DNA of 64,000 nt, taken from contig NZ_CP029189.1 of NCBI RefSeq assembly GCF_008642275.1, positions 620,001 to 684,000 on the forward strand, in the 5' to 3' direction. Origin of the DNA: Streptomyces venezuelae. Lineage in GTDB: Bacteria; Actinomycetota; Actinomycetes; Streptomycetales; Streptomycetaceae. Shown here piece by piece: positions 23,797-32,394 of this stretch (the stretch's first letter is position 1; each line of letters starts with the position of its first letter). The translations under genes and the position numbers were made by a program. The notes under the pieces were generated by a model. The model did no database searches. It saw only the letters and a list, made by a program, of their open reading frames with translations, and was not told where the DNA came from.

Positions 23797-25050
23797 ATGG
23801 GCGGTTTCGGGCGGTACCTGGCGGCGGCACTGGCCGCGCGCATCGCCTCGGAGGGCATGGGCATGGCGGTGGTGATGCTGGCCCTGGAGCGCACCGGGAG
23901 CGCGGCGCACGGGGCGTTCGTGCTGACGGCCTGGCTGGCCCCGCACGTGCTGGCGGCCCCGCTCGCGGGCGTGGCGGCGGCCCGCGCCCGCCGGCCGCGG
24001 CTGTTCCACGCCGGCGCCCTGGCCGGCTTCGCGACGGCCGTCGCGACACTGACCGTCCTGCTCGGCCGGGCTCCCGTACCGCTCGTACTGGCCGTGGCGG
24101 TGCTCGGCGGGTCCTGCGGGCCGATGGTGACGGGAGGACTCTCCAGCCTGATCACCGGCCTGGTTCCGGCGGGACCGGGCCGTGACCGGGCGTACGGCTG
24201 GGACGCCGCGACCTACAACGCGGCGGCCGTCACCGCGCCGGCCGCGGTCGGCCTGGTCGCCGCGTTGGGCTCGGCGGGGCCCGCCATGGCCGCCCTGGCG
24301 GCGTCCGGCGCCCTGGCGGCCATCCTGGCGGCCACCCTCCCGTACGAGGAGCAGGGCGCGGGCCAGGGCCCGGGCGCACCCCGGGCCGGGCTGGGCGCGG
24401 GGCTCGCGGCCCTGTGGCGGGTCCGCGAGCTGCGGGCGGTCACCTCGGCCACGACCCTGGGCTTCGTGGGCATCGGTTCGCTCACCACCGTCTCGGTGCT
24501 GCTGGCCACGGAGCTCGGCACCCCGGGCGGCGGGGGCGTGCTGATGACGGCGTTCGCGGTGGGCGCTCTCGGCGGGTCGCTCACGCTGGGCCGTGTCACG
24601 TCCGTGGAGTCCGGCCGGCTGGCGCGGTGGGCGCTGGCCGGGACCGGGGCCGCCCTCGCGGCGGCCGCGTGCGCCCCGTCGACGGCCGTGGCGGCGGCCC
24701 TGTTCGCGCTCGCCGGGGTGTGCGACGGGCCGCTGCTCACGGCGACGCTGCGGATCCGCGCGCAGTACGCGCCGGACGGGGCGCGGACCCAGGTGTTCAC
24801 CCTGGGCGCGGGCCTGAAGATGACGGCGGCGTCGACCGGGGCGGCCCTGGTGGGGGTCGCGGCCGACGTACCCGCGGCGGCGCTGCTGACCGGGATCGCC
24901 GGACTGCTGCTCGCGGCGGCGCTCCTGCACACCCTCATGGCGGCGCCGAAGCCCGGACGGCCCGACCGGCCCGACCACGAGGGAGCTACAGGGACGTCGG
25001 GAGGCTCCGCCACGACCGCGGCCGGTCCGCGGACTCCTGAAGGGCCCTGA
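23797..25050 (+). CDS. MFS transporter
   Basis: The 417-residue protein is almost entirely hydrophobic with about ten to twelve predicted membrane helices. It begins MGGFGRYLAAALAARIASEG with an LALERTGSAAHGAFVLTAWL helix, and its first loop has the AAARARRPRLFHAGAL basic pattern of major facilitator efflux proteins. The final 30 residues are a hydrophilic Pro/Asp/Thr tail. It is divergent from a CGNR regulator and is probably a drug or metabolite exporter; the substrate is not evident. Its 3' end overlaps the end of the convergent transglutaminase gene by 65 bases. Confidence 0.85.
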   Translation: MGGFGRYLAAALAARIASEGMGMAVVMLALERTGSAAHGAFVLTAWLAPHVLAAPLAGVAAARARRPRLFHAGALAGFATAVATLTVLLGRAPVPLVLAVAVLGGSCGPMVTGGLSSLITGLVPAGPGRDRAYGWDAATYNAAAVTAPAAVGLVAALGSAGPAMAALAASGALAAILAATLPYEEQGAGQGPGAPRAGLGAGLAALWRVRELRAVTSATTLGFVGIGSLTTVSVLLATELGTPGGGGVLMTAFAVGALGGSLTLGRVTSVESGRLARWALAGTGAALAAAACAPSTAVAAALFALAGVCDGPLLTATLRIRAQYAPDGARTQVFTLGAGLKMTAASTGAALVGVAADVPAAALLTGIAGLLLAAALLHTLMAAPKPGRPDRPDHEGATGTSGGSATTAAGPRTPEGP

Positions 25051-25585
25051 GCACGGCCGGGTGCGGGGCGGCGTAGAGCTCGGGGTAGTCGGTCTCACCG
25101 AGTTCCGGGCGTACGGGGAAGGCCAGTCGTTCCCGGTCGAGGTCGAACCGGGCGTCCACGCCGGGCTTGTTGCCGCGCGGATCGAGGCGGGACCAGCGCG
25201 CGGCGCCCGGCAGCCGCAGGGCGACGAGGCCGTGCACGACGGGGTTCGTGCCGTCGTCTTCGGTGAGGCGCTGGTAGCACAGGGCCCCCGGGATGCCCTG
25301 GGCGCGCAGCAGGGCGACGAGCGCATGGGACTTCGCGTGGCAGATGCCGTTGCGCGCGGTGAGGACGTCGGACGCGCGCCAGGTGACGCGCGGATCGCCG
25401 GAGTCGCCCGAGTGGGCGAGGGTGTCGCGGACGAACTCAAAGGCGGTCTTGGCGTATGAGTATGCGTCGCCGCTGGACGACCAGAGCGTGTCGGAGGTTT
25501 CCTGCACGACCGGATGCCAGTGGTCGATCGCCTCACTGGATGCCAGATAGGCGTGAATCTCAGGGATCTGCTGGATCAGCTGCAT
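24986..25585 (-). CDS. Transglutaminase-like cysteine protease-fold protein
   Basis: The 199-residue protein has a transglutaminase-like core with the triad visible: Cys in ARNGICHAKSHALVALLRAQ, His in NPVVHGLVALRL and Asp in WSRLDPRGNKPGVDARFD. The N-terminal half (HWHPVVQETSDTLW; YSYAKTAFEFVRDTLAHSGD) is typical of bacterial stand-alone members that act as peptidases or amidases. The ATG at 25583-25585 begins MQLIQQIPEIHAYL. It is convergent with the MFS gene and overlaps it. An AT-rich hairpin lies just upstream. Confidence 0.85.
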   Translation of the reverse strand: MQLIQQIPEIHAYLASSEAIDHWHPVVQETSDTLWSSSGDAYSYAKTAFEFVRDTLAHSGDSGDPRVTWRASDVLTARNGICHAKSHALVALLRAQGIPGALCYQRLTEDDGTNPVVHGLVALRLPGAARWSRLDPRGNKPGVDARFDLDRERLAFPVRPELGETDYPELYAAPHPAVLRALQESADRPRSWRSLPTSL

Positions 25586-25603
25586 GGCCGGAGCATAGGA
25601 ATA

Positions 25604-25639
25604 CCCTCGACCGTGAATCAATAGATTTACGGTCGAGGG
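25604..25639 (-). terminator. 15-bp-arm hairpin between threonine aldolase and transglutaminase genes
   Basis: CCCTCGACCGTGAAT (25604-25618) pairs with 25625-25639 across a six-base loop, with one G-T mismatch. It is unusually AT-rich and lies 30 bases after the aldolase stop and 18 bases before the transglutaminase start. It may end the upstream operon or be an operator for the transglutaminase gene. Confidence 0.6.
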
Positions 25640-25669
25640 AATTCTTATGCAGTTCTGCAGGCGCGTCGG

Positions 25670-26746
25670 CTAGCGCGCCAGCTCTTCCTTCAGGGCCTGG
25701 AGGAAGCCGTCCACGTCTTCTTCCTGGGTGTCGAAACCGCACATCCAGCGGACGTCGCCCGCGGCCTCGTCCCAGAAGTAGAAGCGGTAACGCTTCTGCA
25801 GCCGCCGCGAGACCTCGTGGGGCAGCCGCGCGAACACCGCGTTCGCCTGCACCGGGTAGAGGATCTCCACGCCGTCCGTCTCGCGCACACCGGCGGCGAG
25901 CCGCTGCGCCATCGCGTTGGCGTGCCGGGCGTTGCGCAGCCACAGGTCCTTGGCGAGCAAGGCCTCCAGCTGCACCGACACGAAGCGCATCTTCGACGCG
26001 AGCTGCATCGACATCTTGCGGATGTGCTTCATCTGCCGGACCGCGTCGGGGTTGAGCACCACGACCGCCTCGCCGAACATCATGCCGTTCTTGGTGCCGC
26101 CGTACGACAGCACGTCCACGCCGACCGCGTTCGTGAAGGCGCGCATCGGCACGTCGAGGGAGGCCGCGGCGTTGGCTATCCGGGCACCGTCGAGGTGGAC
26201 CTTCATGCCGAGGCCGTGGGCGTGCTCGCAGATCGCCCGGATCTCGTCCGGGGTGTAGACCGTACCCAGCTCGGTGTTCTGGGTGATCGACACGACCTGC
26301 GGCATCGCCCGGTGCTCGTCCTCGAAGCCCCAGGCCTCCTGGTCGATCAGCTCGGGGGTGAGCTTGCCGTCCGGGGTCGGTACGGCGAGCAGCTTGAGCC
26401 CCGCCATCCGCTCCGGCGCGCCGCCCTCGTCCACGTTGATGTGGGCACTCTTGGCGCAGATCACCGCGCCCCAGCGGTCCGTCATCGCCTGGAGGGCGGT
26501 GACGTTCGCGCCGGTGCCGTTGAAGACCGGGAAGGCTTCCGCGTACGGCCCGAAGTGGCTGCGTATGACCTTCTGCAGGTGTTCGGTGTAGTCGTCCTCG
26601 CCGTAGGCGACCTGGTGGCCGCCGTTGGCGAGCGCGACGGCGGCCAGGACCTCCGGATGCACTCCCGCGTAGTTGTCGCTCGCGAAACCTCGCACCGCCG
26701 GGTCATGGTGGCGCCGGGCGTCGGTCTTTCCTGCCTCGGTCCTCAC
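25670..26746 (-). CDS. Low-specificity L-threonine aldolase family (beta-eliminating lyase)
   Basis: The 358-residue PLP enzyme resembles threonine aldolases, which split threonine or related beta-hydroxy amino acids to glycine and an aldehyde. Landmarks are FASDNYAGVHPEVLAAV, AYGEDDYT, VFNGTGANVTAL, VHLDGARIANAAASL and the PLP-lysine motif SYGGTKNGMMFGEA. I chose the GTG at 26744-26746, which overlaps the TGA of the upstream SDR gene as GTGA and implies translational coupling; a GTG six codons earlier is the alternative. It is the last gene of the DUF6421-SDR-aldolase operon. Confidence 0.9.
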   Translation of the reverse strand: MRTEAGKTDARRHHDPAVRGFASDNYAGVHPEVLAAVALANGGHQVAYGEDDYTEHLQKVIRSHFGPYAEAFPVFNGTGANVTALQAMTDRWGAVICAKSAHINVDEGGAPERMAGLKLLAVPTPDGKLTPELIDQEAWGFEDEHRAMPQVVSITQNTELGTVYTPDEIRAICEHAHGLGMKVHLDGARIANAAASLDVPMRAFTNAVGVDVLSYGGTKNGMMFGEAVVVLNPDAVRQMKHIRKMSMQLASKMRFVSVQLEALLAKDLWLRNARHANAMAQRLAAGVRETDGVEILYPVQANAVFARLPHEVSRRLQKRYRFYFWDEAAGDVRWMCGFDTQEEDVDGFLQALKEELAR

Positions 26747-27504
26747 GGTTGCGGAGTGAGCCACAGACGCTGTCCGTTCACATCGATGGCGGGCCGCTCC
26801 CAGACGCCGGCGATGGCCTCGGCCAGCTCCGTCACGTCGGTGAAGCCCGCGAACTTCGCATTGGGACGCTCGGCGCGCATCGCCTCGTGCACCAGTGCCT
26901 TGATGACCAGGATCGCAGCTGCCGCTCCGGGGCCCTCGTCACCCCCCGCCTTGCGGAAGGAGTCCGCCATGGCCAGGGTCCAGGCCTCGGCCGCCGCCTT
27001 GCCCGCGTTGTACGCGGCGTTGTTGGCGACCGGCTTGTGCGCCCCGGACTGGCTGATCAGCACGTAGCGCCCGCGGTCGCTGCGCAGCAGCCCGTCGTGG
27101 AAGGCCAGCGAGGTGTGCTGGACCGTGCGGATGAGGAGCTTCTCCAGGAAGGTCCAGTCCGCGAGGTCCGCATCGGTGAAGGTCTTGCTGCCGCGCCAGC
27201 CGCCGACGAGGTGCACCAGGCCGTCGATCCGGCCGAACTCCTTCTCGGTCTGCTCGGCCCAGGCCTTGGTGGCGTCCAGGTCCAGCAGGTCCACGGTGTC
27301 ACCGGTGATGGTGGCACCGCCGTGGGCGTAGCGTGCCGCGTCGACGGCCTCGGCGAGCCGCGCCGGATCGGCGTCGGACGCGATGACCACCGCACCCGCC
27401 TCGGCGAGGCGGAGCAGGGTGGCGCGGCCGGCGGGCCCGCCGGCCCCGGCCACCGCCACCACCGCTCCGTGCAGCTTTCCGTTGCCGTTCCCGGAGCCGT
27501 TCAT
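26743..27504 (-). CDS. SDR-family NAD(P)-dependent oxidoreductase
   Basis: The 253-residue protein has the Rossmann motif VAVAGAGGPAGRATLLRLAE, the acidic VIASDADPARL loop favouring NAD, HLVGGWRG in place of NNAG, and the catalytic pair YNAGK in NNAAYNAGKAAAEAW, with SQSG before it. Substrate is unknown. The ATG at 27502-27504 has GGAGG eight bases upstream; a GTG at 27532-27534, overlapping the stop of the DUF6421 gene as GTGA, is the alternative. It sits mid-operon and its own stop overlaps the start of the threonine aldolase gene. Confidence 0.9.
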   Translation of the reverse strand: MNGSGNGNGKLHGAVVAVAGAGGPAGRATLLRLAEAGAVVIASDADPARLAEAVDAARYAHGGATITGDTVDLLDLDATKAWAEQTEKEFGRIDGLVHLVGGWRGSKTFTDADLADWTFLEKLLIRTVQHTSLAFHDGLLRSDRGRYVLISQSGAHKPVANNAAYNAGKAAAEAWTLAMADSFRKAGGDEGPGAAAAILVIKALVHEAMRAERPNAKFAGFTDVTELAEAIAGVWERPAIDVNGQRLWLTPQP

Positions 27505-27530
27505 CTGTGCAGCCTCCTGTGGGCGAGTGC

Positions 27531-28937
27531 TCACGCGGCGACCCGCTCGGCCTGATCCGCGTTCAGGGCCGTGATGCCCTTGGTCGCCGCGATCGTGCCC
27601 TTGAGCTTCTTGGCGAGCGCCTCAAAGAACATGCTGAGCGGAAACTCGTCCGGAAGCACGTCGTCCACGAGCTTGCGCGGCGGCTGCGTCATGTCCAGGG
27701 CGTCGGGGCCCTTGGCCCACTTGGAGCCCGGGTGCGGGGCGAGGTAGGTGGAGACCAGCTCGTACGCCTTGAACCAGTGCACGAGCTTCGGGCGGTCGAT
27801 GCCGGCCCGGTACAGGTCCTCGATCTCGGCGCACAGCTGGTTGGTGACCTGCGGGGCGCGCATCCAGTCGATCTTCAGCTTGTTGTCCGTCCAGCGCACG
27901 ACGTCGTGCTTGTGGAGGTAGGCGAAGAGCAGCTGGCCGCCGAGGCCGTCGTAGTTGCGGTTGCGGTCGCCGGAGACCGGGAAGCGGAACATCCGGTCGA
28001 AGAGGACGGCGTACTGCACGTCACGGCCGTGCTCGTTGCCCTCGGACTCCAGCTTCACGGCCTCCTTGAAGGCGGTGAGGTCGCAGCGCAGCTCCTCCAG
28101 GCCGTACATCCAGAACGGCTGGCGCTGCTTGATCATGAAGGGGTCGAACGGCAGGTCGCCGTGGCTGTGGGTGCGGTCGTGGACCATGTCCCACAGGACG
28201 AAGGCCTTCTCGCAGCGCTCCTGGTCCTCGACCATGCGGGCGATGTCCTCGGGCAGGTCGATGCCCAGGATGTCGACGGCGGCCTCGGTGACCTTGCGGT
28301 AGCGGGCGGCCTCGCGGTCGCAGAAGATGCCGCCCCAGGTGAAGCGCTCGGGGGCCTCGCGCACGGCGATGGTCTCCGGGAAGAGCACGGCGGAGTGGGT
28401 GTCGTAGCCCGGGGTGAAGTCCTCGAAGGTGATGCCGAGGAAGAGCGGGTTGTCGTACCGGGTGCGCTCCAGCTCGGCGAGCCACTCGGGCCACACCATC
28501 TTGAGCACGACGGCTTCCAGGTTGCGGTCCAGGTTGCCGTTCTGGGTGTACATGGGGAAGACGACGAGGTGCTGGAGCCCGTCGGCGCGCTCCGCGGCCG
28601 GGTGGAAGGCCAGCAGGGAGTCGAGGAAGTCCGGCACCTTGAAGTCGTCCGCGGCCCACTTGCGCAGGTCGGCGACGAGGGCCTTGTGGTACGCGGCCCC
28701 GTGCGGGAGCAGCGGCGACAGCGTCTCGACCCCCGTGATCACGCGTTCCACCGCGGCCAGGACGGTGGCACGGCCGTGCGCGCCCTCGACCTCGAAGTCG
28801 ATGGAGCCGTCCTTGGCCTGCCAGGGCCGGATCTCCTCCACGGCGGCCTTGAGCTCGGGCCACGCGGGGTGGTCGACCACCCGCGCTCCAGCGGTTATCA
28901 CGGCGCCGCCGGTACCGGGCACAAGAGTTTCCGTCAT
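27531..28937 (-). CDS. DUF6421-family protein
   Basis: This 468-residue protein of unknown function is the first gene of a three-gene operon with an SDR enzyme and threonine aldolase. Recognisable segments are HLVVFPMYTQNGNLDRNLEA, FVLWDMVHDRTHSHGDLPFD and YDGLGGQLLFAYLHKHDVVR. The HDRTHSHGDLPFDPF stretch, with three His and nearby acids, looks like a metal site. No signal peptide or membrane helix is seen, so it is probably a cytosolic enzyme. GGAGG lies seven bases before the ATG at 28935-28937. The 257 bases upstream show no assigned feature apart from the expected promoter. Confidence 0.85.
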   Translation of the reverse strand: MTETLVPGTGGAVITAGARVVDHPAWPELKAAVEEIRPWQAKDGSIDFEVEGAHGRATVLAAVERVITGVETLSPLLPHGAAYHKALVADLRKWAADDFKVPDFLDSLLAFHPAAERADGLQHLVVFPMYTQNGNLDRNLEAVVLKMVWPEWLAELERTRYDNPLFLGITFEDFTPGYDTHSAVLFPETIAVREAPERFTWGGIFCDREAARYRKVTEAAVDILGIDLPEDIARMVEDQERCEKAFVLWDMVHDRTHSHGDLPFDPFMIKQRQPFWMYGLEELRCDLTAFKEAVKLESEGNEHGRDVQYAVLFDRMFRFPVSGDRNRNYDGLGGQLLFAYLHKHDVVRWTDNKLKIDWMRAPQVTNQLCAEIEDLYRAGIDRPKLVHWFKAYELVSTYLAPHPGSKWAKGPDALDMTQPPRKLVDDVLPDEFPLSMFFEALAKKLKGTIAATKGITALNADQAERVAA

Positions 28938-29172
28938 GTCACTTCCTCCACAGGAGAACCTCACGTATGGGCAGAGTATGCGCGCGAGGCTCTCCCCCTC
29001 AAGAGGGAACTCCGGAAATTATCCTGCCGCACCCCCCATTTCACCGGAAGTCTTCCCGTTCGTCGGCGCGGAACTGATCACTCCGCCCAATCGCGCCAAG
29101 GCCTGTCCGCCTTTCGGCCACCCTCCGGCCGGGCCGTGGCGGGCGCGGCCCGACGGGCGACAGAGGCGCACA

Positions 29173-29468
29173 TCACACACGCCGGAAGGCCGGAATGCCC
29201 CTTTCGCCCTCCCGCCGACCGCTGCCGGTGATCCGCATGGCCCGCCCGGCGGCCCGCACCGGGCGGTCGGATTCAGAGGGCACGCACACGACGCCCCGGC
29301 CGGTGCGTATGGTGTTCGTCCTGGCCGCGACCCAGGTCAGGGAGGACTCGGGGGAGGTCATGTGCGCGTACCACTTGAGCGCGTGGTGCCCGACCGCCCG
29401 GATCCGGTCGAATCCCTCGCGTCCGTCGGGTCGGCAAGCCGAGCCTCGAAGATCACGGAGAATTCCAC
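29173..29468 (-). pseudogene. Luciferase-like (LLM) flavin monooxygenase remnant
   Basis: From a GTG at 29466-29468 one frame reads VEFSVIFEARLADPT, the standard N-terminus of luciferase-like flavin-dependent oxidoreductases. It shifts after about 15 codons to another frame reading FDRIRAVGHHALKWYAHMTS, then LTWVAARTNTIRTGRGVVCV and RPVRAAGRA. These match the family (normally FDR.W.VEHHALK.YAHMS) with several damaging changes and a missing segment where the frames switch. The sequence stops at 29173, so at least two thirds of the enzyme is gone. The adjacent PadR gene is divergent from it. Confidence 0.75.
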
Positions 29469-29469
29469 T

Positions 29470-30144
29470 GTGCCTCCAGGGTTGCGCCGCGTACCCGGTC
29501 TCACTTCCCTCGGGAACACGACCGGCCGTCAGGAGCCGAAGCGGCAGGAGCTGCCGCCGACCGCGTGGGCCGTTCTGGGTCTGCTCTCCTTCCCCGGCGA
29601 GCGGACCGGCTACGAGCTGAAGAAGTGGGCGGACTCCTCCCTGCGCTTCTTCTACTGGTCACCGGCCATCAGCCAGATCTACGCGGAGCTGCGCCGTCTG
29701 GAGGAACTGGGCTACGCGGCCTCCGTGCGCTCGGGGCCCGAGGAGGCACGGGCCAAGCGGCGCTACGCCATCACCGACGCGGGGCGCGAGGCGCTGGCCG
29801 GCTGGGCCGCCGACACCGGCGAGGCCGGTCCCCCCGTGCTCAAGCACGGGCTGCTGCTGCGGATCTGGCTCGGCCATCTGGCCGAGCCGGAGCGGCTGCG
29901 TGCCATGGTCGGCGAGCACCTGGAGCGGACCCGGGGCGAGCTGGCCGCCGTACGGGAAGCCATGGAGCATGCGGCCGGCGTACCGGAATGGACCTTCCCG
30001 GCCCTCGCGCTGCGCTGGAGCGAGCGGCAGCACCTGGCCGAACTGGAGCTCTCCGAGGCCCTGCTCGCCGACCTGGAGGAGCTCGCCGCGGCCCGGCAGG
30101 ACCCGGGCCGTCAAGGCGGTGGGGACGCGCCCACGCCCGGGTGA
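29470..30144 (+). CDS. PadR-family transcriptional regulator
   Basis: The 224-residue protein begins its PadR winged helix at about residue 33: AWAVLGLLSFPGERTGYELK, WSPAISQIYAELRRLEELGY, then RRYAITDAGREALAGW. A C-terminal helical domain (LLRIWLGHLAEPERLRAMV; VPEWTFPALALRWSERQHLA) completes the class II PadR layout. The start is uncertain: the GTG at 29470-29472 has a GGAGA site but lies back to back with the remnant monooxygenase start, so a shorter product beginning near ELPPTAW is possible. It may once have regulated that now-broken gene. Confidence 0.87.
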   Translation: MPPGLRRVPGLTSLGNTTGRQEPKRQELPPTAWAVLGLLSFPGERTGYELKKWADSSLRFFYWSPAISQIYAELRRLEELGYAASVRSGPEEARAKRRYAITDAGREALAGWAADTGEAGPPVLKHGLLLRIWLGHLAEPERLRAMVGEHLERTRGELAAVREAMEHAAGVPEWTFPALALRWSERQHLAELELSEALLADLEELAAARQDPGRQGGGDAPTPG

Positions 30145-30334
30145 CGCGTCAGGCACGGCACCGGTGCCGGTGGGGCGCACAACCCCGGCGGGAAGCGGCC
30201 GGGGCGCTCCTCGGGGGCCTTGCACGCCCGGTCCCTTCGCACCCGCGGCGCACTAGCATGCGACCTCATCGCGCGCGGCCGGTCGGGACACCGAAGCCGC
30301 GCGGGGAGCCGCCGTCGACGGAAGCGAGAGAACC

Positions 30335-31027
30335 TTGACTTTCCTCACCATCGGTCACCGCGGGGTCATGGGTGTCGAACCGGAGAACACCCTGCGGTCG
30401 TACCTCCGAGCGGAACGTTGCGGAATGGACGTCATCGCTCTGGATCTGCGTCTGAGCAAGGACGGAGCCCTCGTCGCCGTGCACGACCCCGAGGTGGACC
30501 GGACCACCGACGGCTCGGGGGCCGTCGCCGATCTGACCCTGGCCGAGCTGCGCGGGCTGGACGCCGGCCAGGGCGAGCACGTGCCGGTTCTGGAGGAGGT
30601 GCTGGACGCGGTCCGGGTGCCGCTCCAGGCCGTCGTCGCCGACCTGGCCACCGCCGCGGTGCTCGCGGCGCTGATCCTGCGCCACGACCTCACCTCCCGG
30701 GCGGAGGTGGCCTCCGCCCAGGAGGCGGTGCTCGCCGAGACGGCCCGGCTGGTGCCGGGCGTACGGACCGTCCTGTACGCGGCCTCCCCCCACGGCGAAG
30801 CCGGGTCCGCCGTGGACCGGGCGCTGGCCGCCGGCGCCGCGACGATCGCCGTGGACATCCGCCGGCTGAGCCTGGAGACCGTGGACTCGGCACATGCGGC
30901 GGGCCTGCGCGTGACCGGCCGGGCGGTCGACTCGCTGGACCTGCTGCGGCTCGCCCGGGCCCTCGGACTGGACGGCGCGGCCACGGACTTCCCGGAGGTC
31001 CGCAGCACCGGCCGCTTCACCGCCTGA
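30335..31027 (+). CDS. Glycerophosphodiester phosphodiesterase-like protein with altered active site
   Basis: The 230-residue protein has the GDPD TIM-barrel pattern: IGHRGVMGVEPENTL, ALDLRLSKDGALVAVHDPEV, DGSGAVADLTLAELRGLDAG and VTGRAVDSLDLLRLARALGLDGAATDFP. Two metal-binding acids usual in active enzymes are missing: the Glu of I-E-L-D is Ala here (VIALDLRL), and the mid-barrel E-I-K strand reads VVADLA. The HRG, PENT and VHD motifs remain. It starts with TTG at 30335, with a GAGAG site 7 bases upstream. It may be a decaying or repurposed paralogue; phosphodiesterase activity is doubtful. Confidence 0.8.
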   Translation: MTFLTIGHRGVMGVEPENTLRSYLRAERCGMDVIALDLRLSKDGALVAVHDPEVDRTTDGSGAVADLTLAELRGLDAGQGEHVPVLEEVLDAVRVPLQAVVADLATAAVLAALILRHDLTSRAEVASAQEAVLAETARLVPGVRTVLYAASPHGEAGSAVDRALAAGAATIAVDIRRLSLETVDSAHAAGLRVTGRAVDSLDLLRLARALGLDGAATDFPEVRSTGRFTA

Positions 31028-31087
31028 CGGCGGCGGCCCGGCCCCGGTCCGTGCTCCTCGGGGTCCGGCCCCGGCCGGGGCCCCGGC

Positions 31088-31627
31088 TCAGAGCGACTTG
31101 ACCAGCAGCTCGAAGGCCAGGTCGTCGCGGAGCGGGACGCCGAAGCGCTCGTCACCGTAGGGGAAGGGGCTCAGCTCGCCGGTGCGCCGGTAGCCGCGGC
31201 GCACGTAGTACGCGATGAGCTCCTCGCGTACGTGCACCACCGTCATCCGCATCTCCTTGGCGCCCCAGGTCTCGCGGGCGCGGCGCTCGGCCTCGGCCAG
31301 GATCTCCTTGCCGAGGCCCGCGCCCTGGAGGCCGGGGCGGACGGCGAACATCCCGAAGTAGACGTGGTCGTCGCGGTGTTCGAGCTGGCAGCAGGCGACG
31401 AGCTCGCCCGCGCGCTCGACGACGAGCAGGACCCCGTCCGGGGCGGCGATGACGGCGCGGACCCCGTCCTGGTCGGTGCGCTGCCCGTCCAGGTAGTCGG
31501 CCTCGGTGGTCCAGCCGGCCCGGCTCGCGTCCCCGCGGTAGGCGGACTCGACGAGTTCCACCAGTTCCGGCACGTCCGCCTCGACGGCGCTTCGGAAACT
31601 CAGGGCGGCGGGCTGGGCGGTCGACAT
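31088..31627 (-). CDS. GNAT-family N-acetyltransferase
   Basis: The 179-residue protein has the GNAT core: LSFRSAVEADVPELVELVES at the start, VACCQLEHRDDHVYFGMFAV (beta 4), the acetyl-CoA pyrophosphate loop RPGLQGAGLGKEILAEAE and the late AYYVRRGYRRTGELSPFPYG strand. It acetylates an unknown amine substrate in the cytosol. The ATG at 31625-31627 fits the domain start. It is divergent from the DUF5134 gene and convergent with the GDPD-like gene, and no operon partner is evident. Confidence 0.9.
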   Translation of the reverse strand: MSTAQPAALSFRSAVEADVPELVELVESAYRGDASRAGWTTEADYLDGQRTDQDGVRAVIAAPDGVLLVVERAGELVACCQLEHRDDHVYFGMFAVRPGLQGAGLGKEILAEAERRARETWGAKEMRMTVVHVREELIAYYVRRGYRRTGELSPFPYGDERFGVPLRDDLAFELLVKSL

Positions 31628-31758
31628 CGGGGCGCTCCGTTCAGTGCGGCGGCATATGACATGCCTGGAAGGCAGGGAGAGCGTATCCCGGAGCCGCGTG
31701 AGGGTGGTGTGAGAGGGGCATCTCTCCCCGTGACGCCGACGAACCGGGAGGTTCCGCC

Positions 31759-32313
31759 GTGCACGGTTCCGCCACTTCCCCCACCACGTCCCTCTCCTCC
31801 TGGCTGCTGGTGCTGCTGTGCACGGTGAGCGGGGCGTACTGCCTGCGGCGGGCGCGGGGTTCGGACGCCGGCGCCGCCGGGGAGGCCGTGATGGGGTTCG
31901 GGATGGCCCTGATGGCCGTGCCCCTCGGCGGGCGCGGTGACGGCTGGCGGACGCCGGTGCTGGGTGTGGTCTTCTGCGGAGCGGCCCTGCACGCCCTGTG
32001 GCTGCTGCGGGGCGGACCGCACCACGCGCACCACCTGGTGGGTTCACTGACGATGGCCTACCTGACCCTGATGACCGGGCCCGGGTCGGAACACGGGCAG
32101 GCGCATGCCCAGGCCGCCGGGCCGCCCTTGCTGACGGGCGCGCTGCTCCTCTACTACGCCGGGTACGTGATGCTCGGCGGAACCAGGCTGATCACCGCGG
32201 GCGACGCCGTCTCCGCGCGCCCGGCACCCGGCCGGGGCGGACCGGCCGAACTCGTCCGCGCCTGCCGACTCGCCATGGGAATCGGGATGTTGGCCATGCT
32301 CCTCATGATGTGA
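31759..32313 (+). CDS. DUF5134-family integral membrane protein
   Basis: The 184-residue protein has about five hydrophobic helices (SSWLLVLLCTVSGAYCLRRA; GVVFCGAALHALWLL; LLTGALLLYYAGYVMLGG; LAMGIGMLAMLLMM) and a central His-rich stretch GGPHHAHHLVGS with further HGQAHAQ histidines. That suggests metal or haem binding, but function is unknown. It starts at a GTG (31759) seven bases after GGAGG. Together with the M56 peptidase gene 82 bases downstream it forms a gene pair common in streptomycetes. Confidence 0.8.
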   Translation: MHGSATSPTTSLSSWLLVLLCTVSGAYCLRRARGSDAGAAGEAVMGFGMALMAVPLGGRGDGWRTPVLGVVFCGAALHALWLLRGGPHHAHHLVGSLTMAYLTLMTGPGSEHGQAHAQAAGPPLLTGALLLYYAGYVMLGGTRLITAGDAVSARPAPGRGGPAELVRACRLAMGIGMLAMLLMM

Positions 32314-32394
32314 CGGCGCCGGCGGACGTGTCCTGCGTCACCAATGGCCCGAGGGCGTACCCGCAGGTAGTCCCCCGCTCATAGGCTGGCGCAC

